Positions 24,178 to 31,785 of a DNA stretch of 33,748 nt are shown here, piece by piece. The notes beneath the pieces are model-generated. The model had not been told where the DNA came from. It made no database searches and saw only the letters and a program-made list of their open reading frames with translations. The stretch's first letter is position 1. Each line of letters opens with the position of its first letter. Location of the stretch: NCBI GenBank assembly GCA_023415515.1, contig JAEZKH010000432.1, positions 1 through 33,748 of the forward strand. The letters are read 5' to 3'. The DNA comes from Actinomycetes bacterium (lineage in GTDB: Bacteria > Actinomycetota > Actinomycetes > Mycobacteriales > Mycobacteriaceae). Made by a program: the position numbers and the translations under genes.

Positions 24178-24972
24178 GTGAGCTCGGCGGCCGAACCGCC
24201 CCGAAACGAGCTGGTCGCCGGGACGCAGACGATCGCGCGGGCGCTGTCGGTGCTGGCAGTGTTACGCGACGCCGCAGGCGACGTCGGTGTCATCGAGCTG
24301 GCGCGGGCGTTGGACCTGCGGGCCAGCACCGCGCACCGAATTCTGCGGGCGTTGGTGGCCGCTGGATACGTCGTGCAGAACGCACAGACCGAGCGGTACC
24401 GGTTGGGCCCTGCGGCGGTACTGCTCGGACGAGCCGCAGAGCGCACCCTGGGATTCGACCAGGCGACACCGCTGCTGGAGCGACTGGCGGAGATCACAGG
24501 CGAATCGGTCAACCTGGTGATCCGCGACGGCGACGAGGGACTCGTCGTACTCCGGGTGGAATCCCTGCACCCGCTGCGGTTCATTCAGCCGGTCGGCGCG
24601 CGAATCCCGTTGTACTGCACCAGTACCGGCAAAGTGCTTCTGGCGTTCGCCAAGGACCTGCACGAAGAGGTGGCACGGCTCGGCGAGCTCGAGAAGCTGA
24701 CGCCGACAACGATCACCTCGCCGCGGGACCTGCTGGCCGACCTGGAAGCGATTCGGGCACGCGGGTACAGCGTCAACAGGGGAGAGCGGCTCCCGGGTGT
24801 CTACGGGGTCGCGGCGCCGGTGCTGACCGCCGACGGGATAGCGTCGACCGCACTGGCCGTGCAGGGGCCCGAGGTCCGGATTCCAGACGAACGGGTGCCC
24901 GAGCTGGGGGAGCTCGTGATGGAAACCGCGAAGGCGATCGCCGCGATCATGCCGTCCGGCTATCAGCTTTGA
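24178..24972 (+). CDS. IclR-family transcriptional regulator
   Basis: A 264-residue IclR regulator. The winged helix spans about 17-70 (TIARALSVLAVLRDAAGDVGVIELARAL, then STAHRILRALVAAGYV) and the effector domain follows (ESVNLVIRDGDEGLVVLRVES, LYCTSTGKVLLAFA, RGYSVNRGERLPGVYGVAAPV). The start is set at GTG 24178 because AAGAAGG lies about seven bases upstream and the residues before it have no family character. A perfect 16-base palindrome lies 40 bases upstream. It follows the SauS and ligase genes and overlaps the next exporter gene by four bases. SauR of known sulfoacetate operons is also an IclR protein, so this is one of two candidates for that role here. Confidence 0.88.
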   Translation: MSSAAEPPRNELVAGTQTIARALSVLAVLRDAAGDVGVIELARALDLRASTAHRILRALVAAGYVVQNAQTERYRLGPAAVLLGRAAERTLGFDQATPLLERLAEITGESVNLVIRDGDEGLVVLRVESLHPLRFIQPVGARIPLYCTSTGKVLLAFAKDLHEEVARLGELEKLTPTTITSPRDLLADLEAIRARGYSVNRGERLPGVYGVAAPVLTADGIASTALAVQGPEVRIPDERVPELGELVMETAKAIAAIMPSGYQL

Positions 24973-25697
24973 CGCTCGCGCTCGGCTGCGCCTGCCTGGC
25001 TTTCGCGTCGATCGTCGGCGGTGCGACGGGGTTCGGAACCGCGCTCGTCGCAAGTCCGCTGATGCTGCTGGTGGGCGTCGACGTGCCAGATGTCGTCGCG
25101 GTCGTCCTCGTCGTCGGTCTGGTGACCCGGTGCGCGGTGATGGTGAGGCTGCGGGAACACGTCGCGTGGTCGCGCGTGAGCCTGCTGGCGCTCGGCAGCG
25201 TTCCCGGCGCGTGGACAGGGGCGGCGGTCCTTCACGTGGTTTCCACGCACTACCTGAAGATCGCCGCGGGCGTGCTCGCGGTGCTCTGCGGTATCAGCAT
25301 GCTGCTGGTTCGGAGCCCGGAGCAGCCACGCTCGCCCTCCGCCGCGGCCTCCGCGACAACTGGCGCCGTTGGCGGCTTTCTGAGCACCACCACCGCTCTC
25401 AACGGCCCGCCGCCGGCCCTGCTGCTCACGTGGGCGGGCACACCCCCGCTGGTGTTCATCGCCGACATGGCCGGATACTTCACCATCGTCAGCGCGGTTT
25501 CGCTCGTCATCCTCGGGGCAGGCGGCCAGATTCCGCAGTCGGTTCTGTGGCCTGCCCTTCCGGCCTATATCGCGGTGGCGCTCGCCGGAACCGGGGTCGG
25601 CCTGTGGATCGCCCGCCGAACACCGATCGAAGCGTTCCGATTGGCGGTCATCGGGCTGGTGGTCGTCGCGGGTGCGTTGACGGCGCTGACGGCGTAG
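24969..25697 (+). CDS. TauE/SafE (TSUP) family exporter, copy 2, probable sulfite exporter
   Basis: A 242-residue TSUP protein with about eight hydrophobic segments in two halves. The repeat signatures are IVGGATGFGTALVASPLMLL near 16 and GAVGGFLSTTTALNGPPPALLLTW near 134. Members near sulfonate genes are thought to export sulfite made by Xsc. The start is the TTG of the TTGA that overlaps the IclR stop; no better start exists without a long non-homologous extension, and the hydrophobic N-terminus begins at once. Its co-expression with the IclR gene next to the sauS operon fits sulfite disposal. It is distinct from copy 1 at 9741-10502, so each copy may serve a different sulfonate branch. Confidence 0.82.
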   Translation: MTLALGCACLAFASIVGGATGFGTALVASPLMLLVGVDVPDVVAVVLVVGLVTRCAVMVRLREHVAWSRVSLLALGSVPGAWTGAAVLHVVSTHYLKIAAGVLAVLCGISMLLVRSPEQPRSPSAAASATTGAVGGFLSTTTALNGPPPALLLTWAGTPPLVFIADMAGYFTIVSAVSLVILGAGGQIPQSVLWPALPAYIAVALAGTGVGLWIARRTPIEAFRLAVIGLVVVAGALTALTA

Positions 25698-25715
25698 CTG
25701 CGCCGGCCGCGCGTC

Positions 25716-26864
25716 TCAGAATGCCGCCGTCTCGATGACGGCGAACTGCCCTGCCTGGCCGACGGACGTGCGGCGCAGTCCGGCGGCTGTGAAGAGTTCG
25801 TCGAACTCCTCGATGGTTCGCTCTCTGCCACTGGCCATCACCAACATGTTCACGTCCATCAACGTTGGCAATCCCGGCGTACCCAGCTCACCGACGAGGT
25901 GGTCGATGACAACCACCCGCCCGCCCACGCGGAGGGAATCGCGGCAGTTGGCCAAGATGCGGACACACTCGTCGTCGTCCCAGTCGTGCAAGACGTACTT
26001 CAGCAGGTACAAGTCGGCAGGGGGGACGGACTCGAAGAAGTCACCGCCCGTCGTGGTGAAGCGTTCGTGCAGGCCGTCTTCACGCGCGGCGGCCTCTGCG
26101 TCCGGCACCACGTGGGGAAGGTCGAAGACGCCCCCGCGCAGGTCGGGGTTCGCCCGCATCATCGCCCGCACGACGTCACCGGTGGCCCCTCCGACATCCA
26201 AGGCGAACCTGACATCCTGGGTGTCCAGGATCTTGGCGACGTCGATCGCCGCGGCGGCGCTGAGGTTGGACATCGCCTCGGTGAACTGGCCAGCCTCGTC
26301 GAGATGGTCGGAAAAGTAATCGAAAATCGTGTCGTACGAGCAATGTGCCGCTCTTATCTGGCGCTCACCAGTCCGGACGGCATCTGGGAATCGTCCCCAG
26401 GTCAACCAGTGGCCGGGTGCGCCCTGTGCGAGTGCCATCCCTCGCAACGAGTTCGGATCGTCCTTGCGCAGCGTGCTCAGCAGCGGGGTTGCCGTGAAGC
26501 GCAGGCCATCGGCGGACGACACGAGACCCAACGAAGCGCACGCGCGGATCAGCCGCCGGGTGGCATCACGATCGGTGTCTTCGGCCGCGGCGATGGCGTC
26601 CGCAGTGTCGGTACCAGTTGCGAGGTGATCTGCCAAGTTGAAGGCGGCCGCCGCACGGACATTCTGCGTGACCCAGAATCCGGTCACCATGGTCATCATT
26701 GTCGAATAGTCCTGTGTACCTGCTGGTATCGGTTCCTTCACGGCTCTCCAAGAGTTGACGAAAGCGGCCCCGAGTCCACGTGGTCCAGGTGGTCTATCGG
26801 CCGTTGTGTCTTCGATGACACTCCCGCCGCAGCGCTGCGGCGGATGATTGATGGCGGCTGTCAT
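25716..26864 (-). CDS. class I SAM-dependent O-methyltransferase (acetylserotonin/caffeate OMT-like fold)
   Basis: A 382-residue small-molecule O-methyltransferase. An N-terminal winged-helix dimerisation domain (TGFWVTQNVRAAAAFNLADHLATG near 61, LIRACASLGLVSS) precedes a Rossmann domain with FALDVGGATGDVVRAMM near 220 for S-adenosylmethionine and YLLKYVLHDWDDDECVRIL near 288, whose HDW holds the catalytic base in this family. Such enzymes usually modify hydroxyl groups of secondary metabolites. The N-terminal 40 residues look disordered, and GTG 26741, preceded by GGAGAG, is a possible alternative start. It is divergent from an isolated trpC and converges on the TauE/SafE gene. The substrate is unknown; an indole-type compound is a guess from the neighbour only. 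Confidence 0.87.
   Translation of the reverse strand: MTAAINHPPQRCGGSVIEDTTADRPPGPRGLGAAFVNSWRAVKEPIPAGTQDYSTMMTMVTGFWVTQNVRAAAAFNLADHLATGTDTADAIAAAEDTDRDATRRLIRACASLGLVSSADGLRFTATPLLSTLRKDDPNSLRGMALAQGAPGHWLTWGRFPDAVRTGERQIRAAHCSYDTIFDYFSDHLDEAGQFTEAMSNLSAAAAIDVAKILDTQDVRFALDVGGATGDVVRAMMRANPDLRGGVFDLPHVVPDAEAAAREDGLHERFTTTGGDFFESVPPADLYLLKYVLHDWDDDECVRILANCRDSLRVGGRVVVIDHLVGELGTPGLPTLMDVNMLVMASGRERTIEEFDELFTAAGLRRTSVGQAGQFAVIETAAF
26824..26843. promoter_or_regulatory. perfect 20-base palindrome at the 5' end of the O-methyltransferase gene
   Basis: CCGCCGCAGCGCTGCGGCGG is perfectly self-complementary. With the ATG at 26864 it falls within codons 8-14, where a strong RNA hairpin could limit translation. 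With the GTG at 26741 it would be upstream of the gene and look like an operator. Confidence 0.5.
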
Positions 26865-26900
26865 GCGCGACGGCCTGTCGTTTTGAGCTTAGACCATCGC

Positions 26901-26914
26901 GGACTATATGGTCC
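26901..26914. promoter_or_regulatory. operator-like GGACTAT/ATGGTCC inverted repeat
   Basis: A 14-base inverted repeat with one mismatch in seven, in the region between the divergent O-methyltransferase and trpC genes. A further GACCAT at 26892-26897 mirrors the right arm as well. Read on the minus strand it contains TATAGT, a fair -10 hexamer for the methyltransferase gene, so a regulator bound here would block that promoter. Confidence 0.4.
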
Positions 26915-27151
26915 TTTTGAAGAGCCTACCGTTGCGACGAACGCGAGCTTCGCGCTGTCGACGATCGATTCCCGTGTTCAGGGCATCCACAGCGGGTTGC
27001 CAGAGTGCTTTGGCGGAATTGATTGTTGACAGAAGGATTGCAGTTCAACGCTTTTAGCGGATTGGGTGCGGCCGGGTTCGGCCGACAGACTGGCTCCGTA
27101 CGATGGTGGGACGCATTGTTGGAGACCCGAGAGCGGATGAAGAGGAGCATT

Positions 27152-27952
27152 GTGAGCGTTCTGGATGGGATCCTCGACGGGGTCCGGGAAGACCTCGAAA
27201 ATCGTAAGCGTGAGACGTCGCTGGCCGAACTGCGTTCGCGGGTAGCGGATATGGCCCCCACGATCGATCCATTGCCTGCGTTTCGTTCGCCGGGAGTCTC
27301 CATCATCGCCGAGGTCAAGCGCAAAAGCCCCAGCAAGGGCGATCTCGCCGAGATCCCCGACCCCGCGTTCCTGGCGGCTCAGTACGCCGAAGGCGGTGCG
27401 GCGGCCATCAGCGTGCTCACCGAACGGCGCCGGTTCGGCGGGTCCCTCGCCGATCTCGATGAGGTACGGGCGAAAGTCGGTATTCCGTTGTTGCGCAAAG
27501 ACTTCATCGTCGATCCGTATCAGCTGTGGGAAGCCCGGGCGCACGGCGCTGATCTCGCGCTACTGATGGTGGTGTCGCTGAGCGACGGTCAACTGGCCGA
27601 ACTATCCGGGCTCTGCGACGAGCTCGGGCTCACCGCCCTGGTCGAATCGCACACCGCCGAAGAAGTGGCACGCGCGGCCGATGCAGGCGCCGAACTGTTC
27701 GGCATCAACGCCAGAGACCTGACGTCGTTGGACGTCGATCGGTCGGTGTTCGCCGAACTCGCACAGCTCGTCCCGGATGGCGGGATCAAAGTGGCGGAGT
27801 CGGGCGTGACAGGGCCGCAGGACGTGGCGGAGTATCGCCGATGGGGCGCCGACGTCGTCCTCGTCGGTGAGGCCCTGGTGCGGTCGAAGGATTCCCGGAC
27901 GGCGGTCCGCGACTTCATCGAAGCCGCAGACGCCGCCGCTCAATCCAGCTGA
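27152..27952 (+). CDS. trpC: indole-3-glycerol phosphate synthase (isolated copy)
   Basis: A 266-residue TIM-barrel enzyme that closes the ring of carboxyphenylamino-deoxyribulose phosphate to indole-3-glycerol phosphate in tryptophan synthesis. Catalytic regions are intact: IIAEVKRKSPSKG near 50, LLRKDFIVDPYQLWEARAHGAD near 113, ALVESHT, GINARDLTSLDVD near 185 and VAESGVTG, VLVGEALV near the end. GTG 27152 gives the N-terminus VSVLDGILDGVREDL, which matches mycobacterial TrpC, and AGAGGAG stands just before it. No other trp genes are near, so this is probably a second copy. Its partner is the divergent O-methyltransferase, which hints at a specialised indole product, but this is only inferred. 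Confidence 0.92.
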   Translation: MSVLDGILDGVREDLENRKRETSLAELRSRVADMAPTIDPLPAFRSPGVSIIAEVKRKSPSKGDLAEIPDPAFLAAQYAEGGAAAISVLTERRRFGGSLADLDEVRAKVGIPLLRKDFIVDPYQLWEARAHGADLALLMVVSLSDGQLAELSGLCDELGLTALVESHTAEEVARAADAGAELFGINARDLTSLDVDRSVFAELAQLVPDGGIKVAESGVTGPQDVAEYRRWGADVVLVGEALVRSKDSRTAVRDFIEAADAAAQSS

Positions 27953-27957
27953 GCAGT

Positions 27958-28006
27958 GTCGTGGTGCGCGGCGCGAGAAACGGCGCCGCCGTGGGGGTTC
28001 CACGAC
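27958..28006. terminator. nested hairpin between convergent trpC and xsc
   Basis: GTCGTGG (27958-27964) pairs with CCACGAC (28000-28006), and inside it GCGGCGC (27968-27974) pairs with GCGCCGC (27983-27989) around an eight-base loop. It fills most of the 82-base gap between the two stop codons and is a good candidate for a two-way terminator, although there is no T-run. Confidence 0.42.
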
Positions 28007-28034
28007 GACGCCACTTCTGGCGGGGTTCGGCCGG

Positions 28035-29834
28035 TTAGACGTAGTCCTTGTACTTGTCCAGCAACCGGACGGGCTTGGAGAGCGCGTCGCGGCGGAACGG
28101 GTCACCAAGCTCGCGGGTGCACATGATCTCCACGACCGTTGTCTTGCCCTGATTCATCTGTGCGTCCACCGCACGCTGCAGGGCGGGGCCGACCTCGTCG
28201 AGCTTCTCGACGACGATGCCCTCGGCGCCCATGGCTTCGGCGATCCCCGCGAACGACTGGTTCTCCAGCTCGCCCGCGACGAACCGGCGGTTGTAGAAGT
28301 CCACCTGGTTCTTCTTCTCGGCGCCCCACTGCCGGTTGTGGAAAACCACTGCGGTGACGGGGATGTCGTGCCGGACAGCGGTCATGATCTCGCCCATGCT
28401 CATGCCCCAGGCGCCGTCGCCGGCGTAGGCGATCGCGGGCCGCTCCGGCGCGGCGACCTTGGCGCCGATGATCGTGGGGAGCGCGTAACCGCAGTTGCCG
28501 AAGCTCATCGGGGCGAGGAAGCTGCGCGGCCGCTCGAACCGCAGGTAGCTGTTGGCCACCGAGTTGATGTTGCCGATGTCGGTGGACACCATCACGTCGG
28601 CGGGCATCGCCTTCTCCAACTCGCGCAACACCTGCCTCGGGTGCAGCCAGTTGCCTTCCTCCGACTCCGCTTCGGCGATCATGTCGAGGCTGAACGGGTC
28701 GCGCTCGTGCGTCCACTCGTCGAGTTCGGCTTCCCACGCGTCCTTTTCGGCCTTGATCTCGCCGGCGCGCTTGTCACGGGTCGAGTCGGAGGCCAGCGTC
28801 TTGCCGTCGAGCCGCTCGACGAGTGCCATGGCAGCCGCCTTCGCGTCGCCGCAGATGCCCACGCTGATCTTCTTGACCAACCCGAGCATCTTGTGGTCGG
28901 CGTCGATCTGGATGATCTTGGCGTCCTTGGGCCAATACTCGAGGCCGTGCTGCGGCAGCGTGCCGAACGGGCCGAGGCGGGTACCGAGCGCGATCACCAC
29001 GTCGGCCCGCGAGATCAGCTTCATCGCCGCCTTCGAGCCCTGGTAACCGAGCGGCCCGGTCCACAGCGGATGGCTGGCGGGGAAGGAGTCGTTGTGCAGG
29101 TAGCTGTTCACCACCGGGGCGCCGAGTCGCTCTGCCAGCGCCTTGCATTCCTCGACACCGTCGGCCATCACCACACCGCCCCCGGAGATGATCACCGGGA
29201 ACTCGGCCTGCGCGATCAACTCGGCGGCCTCGTCGAGGCTCTTGGCGCCACCGGGCCCGCGGTCGAGCCTGCTCGGCTGCGGGATCTCGGTTTCGATCTC
29301 ACCGTAGAAGTAGTCGCGCGGGATGTTCAGCTGCGTGGGGCCCATCTCCGACATCGCCCGGTCGAAGCAGCGTCCGGTGTACTCGGCCATCCGCTTCGGG
29401 TTGTTCACGTGCCCTTGATATTTGGTGAACTCCTGGAACATCGGCAGTTGGTTGGCTTCCTGGAAGCCGCCGAGCCCGGTGCCCATCGTTCCCGCTTCCG
29501 GGGTGACGATGACGACAGGGCTGTGCGCCCAGAACGCGGCGGCGATAGCCGTGACGCAGTTGCTGATGCCGGGCCCGTTCTGGCCGATCACCACCCCGTG
29601 CCGATTGCTGACCCTGGCGTACCCGTCAGCCATGTGCGCGGCGCCCTGCTCGTGGACAACCGGGATGAGCCTGATGCCCGCCGGGGCGAAGATGTCCATC
29701 GCGTCCATGAAGGCCGAGCCCATGATGCCGAAGATGTCGGTGACACCGTTGGCCACCATCGTCTCGACGAAGGCCTCGGATGGGGTCATTCGCTGCACGC
29801 CCGATACGGCGGCGCGGGTCGGGGCCTGGGTCAT
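28035..29834 (-). CDS. xsc: sulfoacetaldehyde acetyltransferase
   Basis: A 599-residue thiamine diphosphate enzyme that splits sulfoacetaldehyde with phosphate into acetyl phosphate and sulfite, the central step of C2-sulfonate breakdown. The protein matches known Xsc over its full length: MTPSEAFVETMVANGVTDIFG and IMGSAFMDAMDIFAPAGIRL near 16-55, Glu62 in VVHEQGAAH as the thiamine activator, GGFQEANQLPMFQEFTKYQG near 120, SLDMIAEAESEEGNWLHPRQ, and a C-terminal GDGAWGMSMGEIM for diphosphate and metal. GGAGG lies nine bases before ATG 29834. It is divergent from an IclR regulator and separated by trpC and the methyltransferase from the SauS and ligase genes that would make its substrate. No phosphotransacetylase gene follows it in this window. 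Confidence 0.96.
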   Translation of the reverse strand: MTQAPTRAAVSGVQRMTPSEAFVETMVANGVTDIFGIMGSAFMDAMDIFAPAGIRLIPVVHEQGAAHMADGYARVSNRHGVVIGQNGPGISNCVTAIAAAFWAHSPVVIVTPEAGTMGTGLGGFQEANQLPMFQEFTKYQGHVNNPKRMAEYTGRCFDRAMSEMGPTQLNIPRDYFYGEIETEIPQPSRLDRGPGGAKSLDEAAELIAQAEFPVIISGGGVVMADGVEECKALAERLGAPVVNSYLHNDSFPASHPLWTGPLGYQGSKAAMKLISRADVVIALGTRLGPFGTLPQHGLEYWPKDAKIIQIDADHKMLGLVKKISVGICGDAKAAAMALVERLDGKTLASDSTRDKRAGEIKAEKDAWEAELDEWTHERDPFSLDMIAEAESEEGNWLHPRQVLRELEKAMPADVMVSTDIGNINSVANSYLRFERPRSFLAPMSFGNCGYALPTIIGAKVAAPERPAIAYAGDGAWGMSMGEIMTAVRHDIPVTAVVFHNRQWGAEKKNQVDFYNRRFVAGELENQSFAGIAEAMGAEGIVVEKLDEVGPALQRAVDAQMNQGKTTVVEIMCTRELGDPFRRDALSKPVRLLDKYKDYV

Positions 29835-29877
29835 CTGAGTCGTCCTCCTCGGTACATATGGTGATCTTCTAGAAATC

Positions 29878-29892
29878 GGAACTCTGTGTTCC
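29878..29892. promoter_or_regulatory. operator-like GGAAC-N5-GTTCC upstream of xsc
   Basis: A perfect inverted repeat with five-base arms and a five-base spacer (TCTGT), 44 bases before the xsc start and in the region shared with the divergent IclR gene. Its 15-base length fits IclR-type operators. It is not the same sequence as the 20309/20444 operator, so a different regulator, perhaps the adjacent IclR, may act here. Confidence 0.45.
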
Positions 29893-29976
29893 TAAAAATG
29901 TCGTCTGCCCACAGGCTAGGGCGCACAGCGGTGAGAGTCAACGCCTATCCCTGTTTTTGAAACTTATCGTATTGTT

Positions 29977-29984
29977 TTCCGGAA
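29977..29984. promoter_or_regulatory. short TTCCGGAA palindrome upstream of the iclR-type gene
   Basis: A perfect eight-base palindrome in an A/T-rich stretch (29951-29990) that is clearly lower in GC than its surroundings and probably contains the promoter of the IclR operon. It is short and could be chance. Confidence 0.28.
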
Positions 29985-30028
29985 TTATTTGCGGTTCTAT
30001 GGAGTGGGCAACAGCGAAGGAGGGGCCC

Positions 30029-30853
30029 ATGGGTGAGATCCGCAGGATCGACGAGGCGCGTGCGACGGCCGAACTGTCGGGCGAGACCCCGATGTTGCGG
30101 CTGTTCTCGCTGCTCGAGCTGATCGCATCGAAGGACCAGCTGTTCACGCTGCAAGGCCTCGTCGAGACGACCGGGATGGCGAAGCCGACGCTGCACCGCA
30201 TGCTGCAACAGCTCGAAGGCGCCGGACTGCTGATCCGCGAGAACAACGGCCGTCATTACCGCACGGGTGCCCGTCTGCGTCGGATGGCGGAGAACCTGCT
30301 GCTCAACGACACCCACCACGGTGCGCGGCACGCGGTGCTGCGCGACCTGGTGGACGAACTCGGCGAAAGCTGCAACCTGACCACGCTGTCCGGCAACGAG
30401 ATCCTCTATCTCGACCGCGTGGAAACCCCCGAGCCGCTTCGGTTCACGTTGCAGCCGGGCTCGCGGGTGCCCGCCCATTGCTCTGCGAGCGGAAAGATGA
30501 TCATGTCGCAGCTCGCGCCCGCTCAGCGTCGCCGGCTGCTCGAATCGGCGCCGCTGAAGCAGTTCACGCCCAACACCGTCACCGATATCGACAAGATCGA
30601 AGAGGGGCTGAAGCAGGTACGGCGCGACGGCTATGCGATCGACGCCGAGGAATTCCTGCCCGGCCTGGTCTGCGCAGCGGTCCTCGTCCCGTCGACCTCG
30701 GGCATCTCCAACCTCGGCATTGCGGTCCAGGCCCCGGTGATGCGGCTGACCCCCGAGCGGGCGCTGCGGCTGTTACCCGCGCTGCGCCGGGCGGCGGACG
30801 CCATCGGCGAGATCGAGGCCGAGGTGGGCGAGGCGCCGCAGGAGAGCTCATGA
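30029..30853 (+). CDS. IclR-family transcriptional regulator, SauR-like by position
   Basis: A 274-residue IclR regulator with a winged helix at about 20-75 (MLRLFSLLELIASKDQLFTLQGLVETTGMAKPTLHRMLQQLEGAGLL) and an effector domain (GESCNLTTLSGNEILYLDRVETPEPLRF, AHCSASGKMIMSQL, DGYAIDAEEFLPGLVCAAVLV). ATG 30029 has a near-perfect AAGGAGG five bases before the start. It is divergent from xsc with two palindromes between them, so control of xsc is likely. Its stop overlaps the next start by four bases (ATGA), tying it to the CobS/CobT pair. It shares only the family plan with the IclR protein at 24178-24972. Confidence 0.89.
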   Translation: MGEIRRIDEARATAELSGETPMLRLFSLLELIASKDQLFTLQGLVETTGMAKPTLHRMLQQLEGAGLLIRENNGRHYRTGARLRRMAENLLLNDTHHGARHAVLRDLVDELGESCNLTTLSGNEILYLDRVETPEPLRFTLQPGSRVPAHCSASGKMIMSQLAPAQRRRLLESAPLKQFTPNTVTDIDKIEEGLKQVRRDGYAIDAEEFLPGLVCAAVLVPSTSGISNLGIAVQAPVMRLTPERALRLLPALRRAADAIGEIEAEVGEAPQESS

Positions 30854-31785
30854 CCCGGTTCATATCTGCCCGAGACACCTTCGGCATCGACTCCGACCTG
30901 CAGGTGCCCGCTCTGACCGAGCGCGATGAGCACGTCCCCGACATCGACCCGGCTTACCGATTCGAGCAGTCGGTCACCCTGGCGCTGCTGGCCGGGTTCG
31001 CCAGGAATCGGCGGGTTCTCATCCAGGGTCTGCACGGCACTGGCAAGTCGACCCACGTCGAGCAGGTCGCCGCCCGGCTGAATTGGCCGTGTGTGCGGGT
31101 GAACCTCGACGGGCAACTCAGCCGGATGGACCTCATCGGACGCGACTCGGTCACGCTGCGAGACGGCCAGCAGGTCACCGAGTTCGCCGAAGGCATCCTG
31201 CCGTGGGCGATCCAGCGACCCGTCGCCCTGGTACTCGACGAGTACGACGCGGGCAGGCCCGACGTGATGTTCGTCATCCAGCGCGTCCTCGAACAGGACG
31301 GCAAGCTGACCCTGCTCGACCAGAACCGGGTGATCGCGCCGCACCCGCAGTTCCGTCTGTTCGCCACCGCCAACACCGTCGGGCTCGGCAACCTCAACGG
31401 GCTCTACCACGGGGTGCAGCGGCTCAACCACGCCCAGATCGACCGCTGGAACATCGTCGCTTCGCTGGACCACCTTCCGCCGCCCGTCGAGGCCGACATC
31501 GTGGCATCGAAGGTGCCCGACGTGGACCGCGGTCTCATCGACTCGATGGTCGCGGTCGCGAACCTCACCCGCACCGGGTTCCGCGTCGGGGACCTGTCGA
31601 CGCTGATGTCTCCCCGCACGGTGATCACCTGGGCGGAGAACCTGACGATCTTCGGCGATGTCGGGTTGGCGTTCCGGCTCTCCTTCGTCAACAAGTGCGA
31701 CGACGCGGAGCGGCCGATCGTCGCCGAGTACTTCCAGCGCTGCTTCGACCGTGAACTCGACGAGACTCCACTCGGAGTGCCATGA
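30850..31785 (+). CDS. CobS-like AAA+ ATPase (cobaltochelatase ATPase subunit family)
   Basis: A 311-residue AAA+ protein closely resembling proteobacterial CobS, the ATPase of the aerobic cobaltochelatase CobNST. The N-terminal form DTFGIDSDLQVPALTERDEHVPDIDPAYRFE is the CobS type. Walker A is GLHGTGKS at 60-67, Walker B is ALVLDEYD at 126-133, and LFATANTVGLGNLNGLYHGVQ and TVITWAENLTIFG follow. Almost the whole family length is kept, so it should be active. It overlaps the IclR gene by ATGA and the CobT-like gene by the same arrangement. There is no cobN or other cobalamin gene here, so the pair may serve another metal or another protein substrate, as MoxR/VWA pairs do. Codon use looks like its neighbours. 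Confidence 0.88.
   Translation: MTRFISARDTFGIDSDLQVPALTERDEHVPDIDPAYRFEQSVTLALLAGFARNRRVLIQGLHGTGKSTHVEQVAARLNWPCVRVNLDGQLSRMDLIGRDSVTLRDGQQVTEFAEGILPWAIQRPVALVLDEYDAGRPDVMFVIQRVLEQDGKLTLLDQNRVIAPHPQFRLFATANTVGLGNLNGLYHGVQRLNHAQIDRWNIVASLDHLPPPVEADIVASKVPDVDRGLIDSMVAVANLTRTGFRVGDLSTLMSPRTVITWAENLTIFGDVGLAFRLSFVNKCDDAERPIVAEYFQRCFDRELDETPLGVP

Noticed and set aside
27867..29864. A 665-codon open frame on the plus strand opposite xsc, longer than xsc itself
   Set aside because: It is the GC-biased shadow of xsc. Its translation is low-complexity Arg/Val/Asp/His without any family motif, while the minus strand encodes a full-length, clearly recognisable Xsc with a ribosome binding site.
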